Assembly: GCF_000237925.1 (NCBI RefSeq)
Contig: NC_031497.1
Coordinates: 6,131,295 to 6,195,294 of the forward strand
DNA length: 64,000 bases
Direction: 5' to 3'
Origin: Schistosoma mansoni
Lineage: Eukaryota > Platyhelminthes > Trematoda > Strigeidida > Schistosomatidae
The position numbers were made by a program, and so were the translations under genes. The notes under the pieces are model-generated. The model made no database searches, was not told the origin of the DNA, and was given only the letters and a program-made list of their open reading frames with translations. Shown here piece by piece: positions 1 to 11,120 of the stretch. Each line of letters begins with the position of its first letter. The first letter of the stretch is position 1.

Positions 1-2
1 CA

Positions 3-1396
3 AATTCACCAACCTACAATCTTTCCAGATACCTAGCTAATATTCTTAAACCATATGAAAGCGTAATCAAATATGGAATAAAAAATTCTAATGAGTTCAA
101 AGACATTATCACTGATATTCACATAGAAGATGAAATAATGACAAGTTTTGATGTATGCTAATTATTCACTAATGTTCCAGTTAGGAAGGCTTTAGATATT
201 ATATATAATCTCTTAGATTCTGACAATGAACTTAAACAACGCTGTTCTCTAGTTACTTCGGATATTATTAAAGCGTTAGATCTATGTTTACATTCAACTG
301 CTTTTAGTTTTCGAGAAGATTTATACAGACAAACAGAAGGTGTAGCTATGGGATCACCAGTTTCATCAATTGTCGCTAACCTATTCATGCATTCATTGGA
401 AACTAGTGCAATATCAATGTGTTCTCATCCACCAAAAGTTTGGTTAAGATACGTTGATGACACTTTTGTCATTATAAAACGGGATCGTTTAGACGAACTT
501 TTTAAACATGTCAACAACATTGATGAAAAAATCAAGTTCACCAAGGAGTTGGTATCTCCTGAACACAAATTACCTTTTCTAGACTGTTTGGTTGAAAGGA
601 AATGTAATGATTAGTATTAGTATTTTCCGAAAGCCGACATATTCAGGGATATTTCTAGATTTTAAGTCAGCTCATCCACATTCGACCGAAGTGACAGTGA
701 CCAAAAATATAATCACAAGAGCTCAAAAACTTGTCACTGAACTAAATGATATAGAAATAAAAATGAATTTAATTACATCCACTCTAATGATGAACAATTA
801 TCCGAAGGATTTTATAGAAAGAATAATTAAGAACGAAAGAAAAAACGGCATTATTAATTTTTAAAAAAAGATTAAAGAAAAAGAAATGGGTTAACACAGT
901 GGTGATCATATATCGTAAAGGAATTTCAAAAGAGATCAAGAGAATCTTAAATATTCAAAATATAAGAGTATTTTTTCGAACAAACATTACTCTAAGATCA
1001 AAACTAGTAAGAATCAAAGATCCTATACACGAAGAAAAACAACAGAATTGTGTCTATGAAATCAGATGTAGTGACTGTAATGCAACGTATGTAGGTGAAA
1101 CATCAAGGTAACTGAATGTGAGGGTGAAGAGACACAAACAATGCTTAAAGAACATTTCTGAGTTCTCAGATGATGTAAGGAAACTTGAGAACAAGTCGGA
1201 GATAGCATTACACTCGATAGAATCGGGTCATACAATCGATTTTAATGGCACAAGAATCCTTCAAAAAGCTTTTAATTCTTACAATGAGAGACAAACAGCT
1301 AAAGCCCTATACATATGGGCTAATCCAAACAGTATTAATAGGAGAGATGGGATACAATTAGCTGTGAAATGGCAGCTAATCATTAATAAGTAAAAA
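3..1396 (+). pseudogene. Penelope-like element, RT plus GIY-YIG endonuclease, degenerate and 5' open
   Basis: Reverse transcriptase and endonuclease of a Penelope-like retroelement, entering from the left edge. One frame runs from base 3 with a TAA at 159-161, at the place where the family has a motif like SFDVxxLFTNVP (here SFDVC then stop). It continues through AMGSPVSS and the catalytic YVDD (450-461) to a stop near 612. The reading then shifts frame (592-864, FRKPTYSG) and again (899-1393). The last part has a Cys pair (IRCSDC) followed by TYVGETSR, a GIY-YIG nuclease signature with the CxxC typical of PLEs, then a TAA at 1109-1111, then RVKRH and SGHTIDF. At least two stops and two frameshifts make it non-functional. 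Family assignment is firm; the exact subfamily is not. Confidence 0.9.
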
Positions 1397-2339
1397 CATG
1401 AACTCCTTTCCGTTTTATCTATCACGTATTATCTAAGTGACAACAATTACATTCATCAATGATTCTAATCAGTTATCTTATCGGAATTTGTTAAACAATT
1501 AATTGGAACATTAAAATAACACGTATATTCAGCTTCAAACTACATTCTTCCTCTTTGAATTCATTCTTGAATTTTGTTTATTTATCTTCACTTTATACAT
1601 GCTATGACATATATGATTCATCTCATATATTAAAAATTGTATGTTTTCCTCAAAACTCACCGACAGGAGTCAATATATGGTGAATGAAATTTCTCCTCTC
1701 ACCACCTATCTTAACACACTTATCATTTCACATCACAAGTCTCTTACACATTAATACATATACCTAGTTTAAACATTTTTAACGTTGATTGAATGGCCTA
1801 TTCAGTTTACAATGAACCGAAGAACCATGTACCTATTTATATTCGATAATGTTGACGTTTGATTATAATTCCTTGAAAAAGCTTAGACCAGATTGCCAGG
1901 CGAAACGTCGGATTTACTTCAAATTCATTCGCTGAGATTTTACAAATATTATTACTCCTATATAGGGCGAATATTGTTTTAGAATTAACGTAAAAAAATT
2001 GTGATTGGTGGATAAACAAGACATAGCCATACAAGGCCAAAGAAAGTTGGTGTGGTGGTGAGTGTTTCACCTTACATTGGTGTGTTCGTTTATCGATCTC
2101 ACATTACACCTTCATCTTCAGTGTTCTACAAATAGAAGGAACATTTAACTATCAATGTAGTAACCACAATGCCAAATTTTCCATATTATTGGTAAACAGA
2201 CAAATTCTTAGTGTGACAATGATCATTGAACCTGTGTATGCACACTTCCAAAGCCTGTAGTGCAACGTGAAATTTACACAACACACGAAAGGCAATGTAA
2301 AAATATTTACTAAATTAAAAATAACCATATCGGTAAATA
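1397..2339. other. AT-rich stretch with no recognisable gene
   Basis: Only short chance reading frames are seen. This follows directly on the PLE and may include its 3' untranslated part. No tRNA, ribozyme or conserved coding signal was recognised. Confidence 0.5.
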
Positions 2340-2371
2340 ATTCTGGAACTAAAGATGGATAGTGGCTAGCA

Positions 2372-2426
2372 GTGGAATCCAGGACGCGCGTTTCGTCCTG
2401 TTTGGGACCCGTCAGCTGGATGTACC
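2372..2426 (-). ncRNA. Hammerhead ribozyme (type I), one core base changed
   Basis: On the minus strand: stem I halves ATCCAG and CTGGAT, a CTGACGG core (2409-2415), stem II GTCC/GGAC closed by a short loop, GAAA (2391-2394), a very short stem III and the cleavage triplet GTC (2383-2385). The known core is CUGANGA; here the last base of that box is G, not A (A9 to G). All other core bases are present. The fold is clear from sequence; activity is doubtful because A9 is normally invariant. Confidence 0.85.
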
Positions 2427-2452
2427 TGCATCTCAGAGTTGTTGTTCACCCT

Positions 2453-2507
2453 GGGACTCGAACCCAGTACCCTCGCTTCAAACGCCATCGCGTTATCCAC
2501 TCGGCCA
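2453..2507 (-). promoter_or_regulatory. Internal pol III promoter (A and B boxes) of the SINE
   Basis: A box at 2497-2507 (TGGCCGAGTGG) and B box at 2453-2465 (GGGTTCGAGTCCC), in tRNA-like order and spacing. It resembles a tRNA gene body (GTGGCCGAGTGG head), but downstream sequence runs straight into the ribozyme, so this is a SINE head and not a working tRNA gene. Confidence 0.75.
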
Positions 2508-3179
2508 CTAAGTCCTGCTTGTGATTCAAGGCTATATCGAGGCAATACGCACAGTATGCACATATGCCAATTAGAGACTGACCAGTTGCAGTCCTAACAC
2601 ATCGATGGGAAGATTCAAACAAACAATACTAAGTGAATTTAATTCTGGAACTAGTTTAAAAAATTTGTGTAATAAACAATGATTTAAAGATGAAACTTTT
2701 ACAAATATAATAATCATAATACATTTAAACTCTATTAAGCTTACATTTTCTTCGGATCACCACCCATGTTCACTTATTTTATCTCTTGTGCCGTGCAAGA
2801 AAGACTGACTTGCTACACCTATTTCTTGCGCCATTTAGGTTTCCGAACGGGTTTCACCTTTGAATCGTGAACACAGAAAACCTAGCGAGAATTGTTGACC
2901 GTGATCTTGACTAACTACAAAATTTACTGTAGAACCGGGAGTCAACCATACCCATTTTGATTTAATTTGATGTAAGGCATAAATAATAGCCAGTTCAGGC
3001 CTCAACATGTAAGCTAAAAACGCACTTTTGGACTTCTGAAGATCATCACAAGTGATCTCGGACAATTCCACCAACTAAACTTTTATAACCAGCTGTCACA
3101 ACTTGCGAACTGACCACGGGTTTATTGTATTTCCAAGCGCCTTCCAGAGTATGGTCTATATATAGGCCGATATAAGTCT

Positions 3180-3560
3180 TTACAATTAGGACTGAAGGTT
3201 GAAGCAGCGAACTGTGGAGTTGACTGATTTGACATCAGTTCCCAGAGTAGAAACTATGATAACGAACAAAAAGTCCAAATGTCGCGTTTGTGGCCGGTGA
3301 CACAAAGGGTCACCCGTTTCTTCTCGACAATGCACAGGCAAGAACTTTGTCAAATAGTATGGTGAGCGGCATTTCTTCATATATCGCTTTACTACTGTTC
3401 TACATGACTTATTAATGTGAAAACACATAGGATTGTCGGTAACACACAATCACATATGTCCTGAAAAGTGCTATTTGTGTGATCACACTATAGCCTACTT
3501 CAAGGGCTGAAAAATGAAGAAAGATATCTAATATTCATCCCTCTAAAGAACCACTAATCA
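3180..3560. repeat. Diverged copy of repeat family D
   Basis: Clearly similar, but diverged, to 34780-34990 (same strand) and to 17300-17500 (opposite strand); for example the blocks TGTTCTACATGA, TTAATGTGAAAACAC and CGGTAACACACAATCACA are shared. The neighbouring 2835-3074 has a 79-codon minus-strand frame I cannot identify. A degenerate Cys/His stretch on the minus strand could be an old retroelement gag remnant, but this is weak. Confidence 0.55.
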
Positions 3561-3908
3561 AGTAACTTCATCATGAACTATTAACCCAATATATCAGTAG
3601 AAACTAATCCAAGTATAGAAACCATCAAACCGATCATCCTACTACGGATTATAGTTATATCAGAAACTACATCGAGATTACTGAAGTCCTTTGTAATAGC
3701 TGTTGCCCCCAAACCAGAAAAATCACTTCAATCAATTGTATGCAAACCAAAGGACGAAACGACAGAAGCACCGAACACAATTTACAAAATGAACTTACAA
3801 TTGCAGAATATTCTATATCAGACAAAGTGGACTCCCTTATCTGCTACAAGAGATGGTTTAAATATGATGTAAAAACTTCTGAAGCTGTTTTAACTACGGC
3901 AATGTATA

Positions 3909-4028
3909 CAAATATATATATATATATATCACCTCCTTTCGATTGAGTTGTTCAACTTTTTAAAAGATTGATAAATATTATGTTCTGTATAAAACAGAAT
4001 AATATAAATAGGTTTATTTTCTGCTATC
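3909..4028 (+). repeat. 120-bp direct repeat, left copy
   Basis: Nearly identical to 5005-5120, same orientation, 976 bases apart; a third copy, inverted, is at 16018-16132. It starts with a TA run, holds an imperfect hairpin (TTCTGT-loop-ACAGAA) and ends CTGCTATC. The two copies on this side differ in TA length and two or so bases. Confidence 0.85.
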
Positions 4029-5115
4029 ATACAGTGCGAGACAGAGGACGGAAGGAAGGAAGGTGCGTATAATAGGAAAGAATTGATTATTGAATACAAG
4101 TGAATGAGAGTTGTGAGTGGTCGGAGAGACAGTTCAGCCAGCAAGAATACAACCAGAATAGATTATTTCAGTTAGGGATGTTCTCGCTTTTATGAGGAAA
4201 GTAAACCGGATTACAACAGGATTGCTACTGACTTCAACTCTGACCCGTGTCCAATAACATCTCAAGCCAGTGTTGCAGTCTCCAGGACACGAACCATGTA
4301 GTCGTGAAGGACCGACGAATACTAGTCACGTACGGCTCTTCTTCGTACTGCGACATCAAGTCACAAACTGACCATCGGCTATTCTCGGCCAGTTTCAACT
4401 CCGAGAAATATAATATAGAGTGGAATTCTGTGGGACAACATTTTTTAACACATGTTCAAGCCATCGAAGCCTGCACTCCGATATGGCGATACCGACTGAA
4501 TCACCATCACTGTGCTCTGAGTACGCGTTGCCGAAATTCCACATAACCAACTTGACGTTGTCAGTAAGTATCAGCGATCCTTAAGAAATAACGATGATCG
4601 AATACGGAGACGCGCTTAGTATCCTCAACTCAGAGTCTAGTTTTCAATTAATCGTACTAGCTTCTCCTTTCGTCGCGTTCATACACAAACTAGATAACAT
4701 CGTTTTGTCTGCATGAACGGGTCAGATCTTCATTCGTTTCTCTTGCTCTCATTATACGATGTTATTTCCACACCAAAGTTTGAAAAGTGTTCTAAAGGTT
4801 ACAGCTGCATACCACCTTTACTTACATCAATGAGAGCTATATTCACAACGTCATCAGTAATAAATTTGATTGGTAATCGTCAGATTGGCAATCATACCAA
4901 TAGAACTCCACAAACTTCATTCCAGGAAATCTCACACGTAGAGCTTGGCTCAAAGCCAGTGTGTAATTATTCGTACTCAGTTGATGAATTAATTGTGATA
5001 AACGCAAATATATATATATATCACTTCCTTTCGATTGAGTTGTTCAACTTTTTAAAAGATTGATAAATATTATGTTCTGTATAAAACAGAATAATATAAA
5101 TAGGTTTATTTCCTG
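4029..5115 (-). pseudogene. 5'-truncated RTE-type retroelement remnant, in arm B
   Basis: Minus-strand copy of the insertion described at 16022-17184. The antisense frame at 4713-5063 mirrors the antisense of the RT in the RTE element at 57867-58241 (shared antisense block PPLLTS.RA). The C-terminal part has the RLRWLEHVL motif typical of RTE 3' ends. Stops interrupt the frame. Its outermost 3' end and 3' target duplication are missing: the copy stops at about 4029, against the 120-bp repeat. Confidence 0.75.
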
Positions 5116-5120
5116 CTATC
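5005..5120 (+). repeat. 120-bp direct repeat, right copy
   Basis: Second copy of the unit at 3909-4028, 116 bases here. On the minus strand it is the 5' end of the RTE insertion as preserved at 16022-16132, next to the sequence TCTGGATTGTCTAC that corresponds to the target site. Confidence 0.85.
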
Positions 5121-5529
5121 TGGATTGTCTACGTATCCTGTAAACACGTGGGTTTGATTAAAAATATACCGATGTTCTTTCAGCACAAATGAATAACTGA
5201 TTCAAAACAATTATTTTTGGTTGGAAAAAATTAGTAGCTCTAGTTACGTTGTATGACATAGATAATTCCCTTTTTTTGAATTTCAAATTAAGTAAACATT
5301 GGCTAGGATTTTAATAGTAATATAATGATGTATTTATAATATTTCAATGAGAAGAAATTCAAAATGGTGACGTTATGTGACTTAGTGTAATCGAATTTTT
5401 TTGGAGTAAATAACTAACCGAATCAAATTAACAAAGTTTGGATAGTATAAAGAAACAAAGCAGAATATTCAGTTCAATCAAAATCAACTGAACGTTTTAG
5501 AACAGATCATGAAGATTGTGTACTCATAG

Positions 5530-7089
5530 AGAACTGGATAATAAAAGCACCAGTGACACTGGCTGCAATCAGGTACTGCAATATATACGGATGATTGGAG
5601 AGAGTACAGATGTTTACACAGACTTGGTTATATGCATCGTGTCGTTATCCACAAACGGCATATTGTGAACCAAACAAGTGCAGTGCACAAAAACAATATT
5701 GAAGCTCTGTGATCGAGGCTGAAATAGTTCTTGCGACCTTATCGTGGATCCAGAGGCCTACTATTGTGGAGCCAATATAGATGATTCCCTCTACTGTATG
5801 TATCACGATTTTAGAATCTCTGAACCTCTTTCTAACCTTGGCAAGTTTATGAACCATGCAAAAGAAGTGTGTCCACTTTAATTCTCTGGTTTTTAATGGT
5901 ATATTTTCACTCTGTACTAACTGTTCTGTGATTGGCTAATATTTCTCAAGGTCACACAAAACTCGTTTAGAGATCGTCGATAAATTACAGTCTCGCCAAG
6001 GGATCAATAATCAATCATGTTCACGTGTCCATCAACTCTTCCTCGTTTAACTGTGGATGCTAGGTGTTGTTTGCACAACGTCTTTGGCGATGCAAAACTT
6101 TGAGAGTTCCGCAGACGCATACTGAAGAACATTTCAGATTTCAATACCTCTGGGGATTCAAAACAGCTGAATACCTGACAAATTTTAAATTTAGTTAACG
6201 TAAATATTTCAAGCTTGTAGTTCACAAATTTAAATGATCGGTGTCTACGCAATTTGAGGGCGAATTCTTAGAATTCAAGCGGGTCAAAAACCGTTTAGGA
6301 GATAATATTCTCTTTCCATCATAAGGCTTTTGACATGTTGCCTTGGCCATCAAAAGTTGGTTTCATGAGTGCCGTAATCTTTACATGTAAGGTACAAACA
6401 TACAACCATCCCCCGAAACAAGTCAAGCGTCGTAACATCTGTATGTCTGGGTATAGTTTTTATGACATTTTTCTGTCTGAATTTGGTCAATGACCATTCT
6501 TATCAAATATACATCTATAGTATATTACAAATTCTTTGGAGAATTAACAAATTTGTTTTTGTAGCTGGAAACCAGCTTAAGATATTTTTGTAACCACAAG
6601 GTGCAGGTGACTCATTAGTTTCTGAGCAATGGAACTAACAGCTATAATATCATCCAGATGAACTGCTTTATCTATCAGGTTGGATATCATAATATCCAGT
6701 ATATTCTGGAGAATCTTGTGCACTTCCTTTTTTCTGAAAGGTAATCGGTTACATTAATAGAGTACACTGTGAGTATTAATAGTTAGAAACCCCATTTAAT
6801 CTTAGTCAAATTTATCTGTGGCCTCATATGGAGCTTCACATCTTGTCGTTAGCAAACTTTGTCCTCACAATTGTGCAAAATCCCAGTTTGTTCTGTAATA
6901 AATTTATACGTTTCTGGGAAAATTTGCTATTTTTATTTTAGTTACATGAATAATAGGCAGGTCCCTAAGACTCCTTCAGTTCGTCACAGTGCATATTTCG
7001 CTCACTGGTACATCCGATTGGATAAAATGTCTCGCAGCATTTTTAGGGCTCCTTTGGGCTTTTTAGGAAGAGATCTTCGGGATCTCCTG
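5530..7089. other. No recognisable gene
   Basis: Single-copy-looking sequence with only short frames. None of them resembles a known family to me, and no RNA gene was seen. Confidence 0.4.
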
Positions 7090-8960
7090 AACGATTCTGA
7101 CTTTGATGTTGGCTGTCAGTTGTTTTAAGTTTCATACGCTCTTCACTTGTAAGAAGACTGCCGTTACATTGCCAAACCTTCCTCTTTCATGTGAATCAGA
7201 GCCTCCTTCTTTATCGTTGATGCTATCCAGGTACGCAAAACTTTCCACCTCCCCCAGAGCTTCTCCATTAAGTACGACTGGGTTGGTGTTTTTCTGGTGT
7301 ATCCTAGGACCTCACTTTCTCCCCTCTGTATGTTGAGGCCTACTGATGCAGAAGATTCTACTACGATGGCTGTCTTCACCTTCATTTTCTCATGTGTGTG
7401 GGATAGAAGTGCCAGGTCACCTATAAATTCCAAATCGTCTAGCTGCATGCAAGCCGTTCATTGTATCCCCTGGCTCACCTCAGATGTGGAGGTCTTCATA
7501 ATTCGGTCAACTATCAGAAGAAAGATGAAGGGGTGTGAGTAAGCAGTCTTTTCCGATACCAGTCTCCATATGGAATTCATCTATCAGCTGTCCTTTATGC
7601 ACGACTTTGCAGTATAGTCCCTCTCATGAATTCCGGATGGTGGTGACGATCTTCTCAATACACCATAGTGTCGAGGAAGGTTCCATAATGCTCTCCTATC
7701 CATGCTGTCAAACACTTCCTCATAATCAAGGAAGTTGATATATAGTGACGAGTTTCATCCAAATGATTGTTCAACGATGATCCATAGTGTCTCGATTTGG
7801 TATGTGCACAACCAATCCCTACAGAACTCAGCTTGTTGATCTCAAGGCTGGGCGTCTACTGAATCTTTTATCTATTTCAACAACGCTCCTGTGAAAGCCT
7901 TTTCTGACACTGATAGTACAGTGATGCCTCTGTTGTTCCCACATTTGCTCAGATCTCCTTTCTTTGGTACCTTGACGAGATATCACTTTTTCTAGTCTGT
8001 CGTCACATGTTCTTCCTCTCACATTTTTTGAATAGCACGTGAAGTGGTATGAATTTAAAAAACAGAAGGCCGTATGCCAATTCGTTATGATTTTATGTCC
8101 GGCTTTTTATCACGTGAATTACCCACCAATCGAAATACGACTTTTCTAATCTTAACACTGTGCCAAATCAATGACGTTCGACCAGTATGAGTAGTCTAGC
8201 GTCCTTATTGGTCCCTTGTCCAGAACACCGATTGCAGCTTCTGCTATGCGAATCATTCATTTCAAGCACACTCGGTTTATATACCAGACAGACAGACCGC
8301 AGTACACCATAAAATAGAAAATAATATTTGTACAAGATCAAGCCAAATGTGGCTGTGAACGTGGGATACAATAATCAATAAACTGAATATAATTTAGGAA
8401 CAGTAAATCGTATAATAATAATAATAATTTATAGGTCAAAATGAAGCTTATAATAAGATGAATATATATACACATATATATATAAAATCTAATCATTCAA
8501 TAGTTAAACAATAAGAATATATATAGAATAATCGTCCATTAATATGTTCCGGAAGTTACCCGTACTTATTTCTTCACTAGCATATAACATGGAGAGTGTC
8601 TGCAGTTGCTTCTTTGTCTGATTTCAGTGCCTCAGCTGGTATATTGTCAGGCCCTGCTGCCTTTGCACTCTTGATTTGTCTGATAGTTATACCGATTTCT
8701 CTGACTGTTGGTGGAGTGACATCTAGATGAAGGTATGAGTGTATGTCTTCGATGTCCGATGTGCCTAGTGTGACTGGTCTATTCAAGAGTTCTTTAAAAT
8801 GCTCTACCCACCTATTCCTCTCCTCTTGAGGCACAGTGATTGGCTTTCCTTCCTTGTTTTTGACTGGTCACTCTGGTTTACTATATTTCCTTGCTAGTTT
8901 CTCCGTCGTGTCACATATTTCCTTCTCTTGAGGCTTTTTCCACTGTCACTGCTAACCGAC
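7090..8960 (-). pseudogene. RTE-type (SR2-like) retroelement fragment, degenerate, interrupted by another repeat
   Basis: Reading right to left on the minus strand: the connector before the RT (near 8940-8840), then WVEHFKELLNRP, VREIGITIRQIKSAKAAGPDN and EALKSDKEA (8834-8577). An unrelated insertion follows (about 8043-8570). Then come RT remnants including ILQSRA, FLIVDRIMKTSTSEV and MQLDDLEF (7960-7430), and a C-terminal part to about 7090 (FLQVK, NLKQL). Several stops and frameshifts. The part right of 7439 is duplicated at 26490-28009; the part left of 7439 exists only here. This is the EN-RT family I know as very abundant in Schistosoma (SR2/RTE). Confidence 0.8.
8043..8570 (-). repeat. 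LTR-like interspersed repeat F inserted in the RTE element
   Basis: Splits the RTE frame. On the minus strand it has the order ACAGCCACATTTGG, TTTTCTATTTTATGG, GGTCTGTCTG, a TATA box (TATATAAACC) and ATTCGCATAG. The same order recurs at 27000-27425 (the duplicated copy), 12001-12400 and 41100-41400. A promoter-like TATA box at a fixed place suggests a solo LTR, but no matching full element was seen, so this is an inference. Confidence 0.6.
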
Positions 8961-9209
8961 CACCCACAGAAATTATAATCCGGAGAGTGGGTAGTCGGGT
9001 GATGAAGATTCTTAATTGAATGACCAGTCAGTGAACAACACATATGCTGGTGAATAAAGTATAAAGAATCAGGTGATTCCAATTTTAATTCTGATTGTTT
9101 TCTAACTAAGGTAAATTCTGTGGATTATTCCGAACTTCAGGTAGATATTTCCATTTTTAATTCTGGTGATTTTCCTGTTAATAATAACTCTTAGGCAACT
9201 ATGAATTAA

Positions 9210-9269
9210 AAACACAAGGTTCAGAGAAGGGATCTCTTTTCAAAGAATTTATTATCCAAATGTACAATC

Positions 9270-9319
<50 letters not shown>

Positions 9320-9978
9320 ATTTTTTTGAAGTACTAGTTCCGTGAGGAAATGTGAACAAAGAATAACCAAGATGAAGTAATAGAAAGATTATGATAGTAG
9401 ATTACGTAATACAAATAATAACAATAGACTTAATAAGTTCGTGAGGAATTATAACGTGAATGTAGTAAGGTGATTAAAATGTTTTGGCTACAATAACTAA
9501 AGGTCATAGAGGTTTTTAAAAAATGAAGTAATGCCATCATCAATTATGAATAAAATAATGAGAATATGAGATATAAGTAAAGGGGGAATGCAATAATAAT
9601 AGTATTAAGGCTAAGGTAGAGATAACTATAGGACGTACTTCTTCTGTACGCATAGCTGGATACGAAGAGATCTGGTCGGATTTGGACGAATCGTTTATAC
9701 AACCTTAAAATCAAAATGTGGATCATTAAAATGATTACATTTAATGAGATATTCAAGTACAGAACTCTTAACTGCATTCTTCTCATCCTTGTAGAACCAC
9801 ACTTGGATGTATTCCCGTATCCGAGTTGAAAGCGTGAGCTGGCTATGGCCAATATACCTTGCTCCACAAGAGCAGGTGAACTAGTAGATGCACATTCTCA
9901 TATATTTATATATGTACGATTGTACAGCTTGATGTTAAATTCGTTGAAAAGAGATCCCTTCGCTGAACTTTGTGTTTT
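9210..9978 (-). mobile_element. PLE GIY-YIG fragment bounded by inverted terminal repeats
   Basis: On the minus strand a CxC-type GIY-YIG nuclease remnant is readable: FTCSCGARYIGHSQLTLSTR followed by REYIQ, KDEK and LKCNH-like spacing (9900-9680), with an in-frame TAG before FTCSC and later decay. It is flanked by about 65-base inverted repeats (9210-9272 and 9911-9978) sharing AAGGGATCTCTTTTCAA and TGTACAATCGTA. A 47-base TA run (9271-9317) sits at the inner edge of one repeat. The duplicated copy is at 25484-26241. Confidence 0.8.
9271..9317. repeat. TA dinucleotide microsatellite
   Basis: 47 bases of pure TA. The duplicated copy (26143-26177) has 35 bases. Confidence 0.98.
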
Positions 9979-10789
9979 CAGTGTTTAAATGGGAATTATT
10001 TGTCAATTATGAATTTCATACAGATAAAAAAAAACGAAAGTCAGTGTGTTGAACAGTTGAGATCTGACAGAATTCCGAGAAGCTAAAGCTACATCACAGA
10101 CACATATATCAACAATCAGCGTGTAGTGGGTGTAGTAAAGAAACTAATGCATGTACTTTCAGTCAAATATGTTTTAATCTGTTATAATAATGCAAGACAA
10201 TTTTATACTTCGTGCTTCAAATTTCAGTCCTTGTTTGTGCTTTGTTGAAGCGTTTAACTTACTGAGACAAACAGTATTTCGTTAGATTATTCCAAATTCA
10301 CAGATCCCTATACCACCAACAGCTAAAAGTGTACTTGCCACTACATAACGGGATTTGATTTTAGGTCTGTTGGATCAGTGAAACGTCACTGAGCGATGGA
10401 GACACCATACGTCGGGCTGAACAACTCCTTCGGTAGACGACGGATCACTGTTTCTCAGACAGTCTGTCGAACGTCGTCAGTGTATAATTGTCCGGATTTA
10501 ATAAAAGAAGCTGACAAATGCTATACAACGTTTCCCAGTTGACTTACTTTACAAACAGAATGGTTTGAACTAAATGAACTATCCAGCGACCAGTTTAAAT
10601 GCCTATTATTCATTTCTGGATCATGCTATCTCGTCGATGCTGACTTTCGTGTGTGGTTTTTACCTCGTATGATACAAGAGAATGAAATTACACTTCAGAC
10701 TGTTTCAGTATTATTTCAAAAAGTCCCTATAGGTCCAATTCGAAGAAAGAACTGATTTGCTGGATTGTGCTCGTTCTTGTGTTTCAAAT

Positions 10790-11120
10790 ACGTGTGAAGA
10801 TACGACCAGTATTGTAGTTTGACAACTATTAACCAGTAACACCTTCTATATTCGAATCGTCCCCACTTAGTTAAAATCAGAAGTCAGATGCGAAGAGGTT
10901 GGAAAGATATATTTGATGCGTCATCAATATATCGAGAAGCGGTTGCTCTAATCTGGCTAGTGAACGTAGGAGATGTTTCCCGCTCTGAATCGTAACGTGA
11001 TCTGGTGCGGATGCATGACCGAACGCCTTCAGCTAAACAAGTCCACTTAAAACAATGTGGTCAGCATCCAATGTCGAACACTTAAAAAGCTATTGATTTT
11101 GGGGAATTATTTACAGCTAC
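10790..11120. repeat. Repeat family E, copy in arm A
   Basis: Similar at moderate identity to 12800-13060 plus 13480-13545. Shared blocks include GTTTGACAACT, AAATCAGAAGTCAG, GATCTGGTGC and CGCCTTCAGCTA. It ends exactly where arm A ends, so the arm boundary coincides with a repeat boundary. Confidence 0.6.

Larger units (their letters stand above)
2340..2640 (-). mobile_element. Schistosome SINE with pol III boxes and hammerhead ribozyme (Sm-alpha-like)
   Basis: Read on the minus strand this is a short element with a tRNA-like head and a hammerhead ribozyme downstream. The A box TGGCCGAGTGG is at 2497-2507 and the B box GGGTTCGAGTCCC at 2453-2465, so it has a pol III-type promoter. The hammerhead lies at 2372-2426. 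This combination is the hallmark of the Sm-alpha family of schistosome satellite/SINE elements. A second, more decayed copy of the same family is at 59385-59645 on the same strand. The ends are estimated from similarity between the two copies. Confidence 0.85.
4029..5529 (-). repeat. Inverted repeat arm B (partner 15608-17108)
   Basis: This 1501-base segment is the near-perfect reverse complement of 15608-17108. Two long reading frames inside it (4247-4546 and 4713-5063) have identical translations on the opposite strand at 16591-16890 and 16074-16424. The match ends at about 5529 and, on the other side, at the 120-bp repeat. Read on the minus strand it carries the RT-to-3' end part of an RTE element. 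Confidence 0.9.
7439..11120 (-). repeat. Inverted repeat arm A (partner 24340-28009)
   Basis: A 3682-base segment, reverse complement of 24340-28009 (3670 bases). Six reading frames inside translate identically in both arms. The 12-base length difference equals the difference between the two TA runs (47 bases at 9271-9317, 35 at 26143-26177), so there is no other net indel; a few substitutions are visible (for example near 10988). Both ends are sharp: CTAGCTGCATG at the left and TTACAGCTAC at the right. Confidence 0.93.

Noticed and set aside
2453-2510. Functional tRNA gene
   Set aside because: Good A and B boxes but no proper acceptor stem or terminator; it continues into a hammerhead ribozyme, so it is a SINE head.
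4247-4546. 99-codon frame found three times in the window
   Set aside because: Antisense to the RTE C-terminal part; its three copies follow the inverted duplications.
4713-5063. 116-codon frame, identical at 16074-16424
   Set aside because: It is antisense to a decayed RTE reverse transcriptase; it is repeated because the DNA is duplicated, not because it is conserved.
3909-5120. A small LTR retrotransposon with 120-bp LTRs
   Set aside because: The inside is an antisense RTE fragment, and the parent locus has the unit at one end only.
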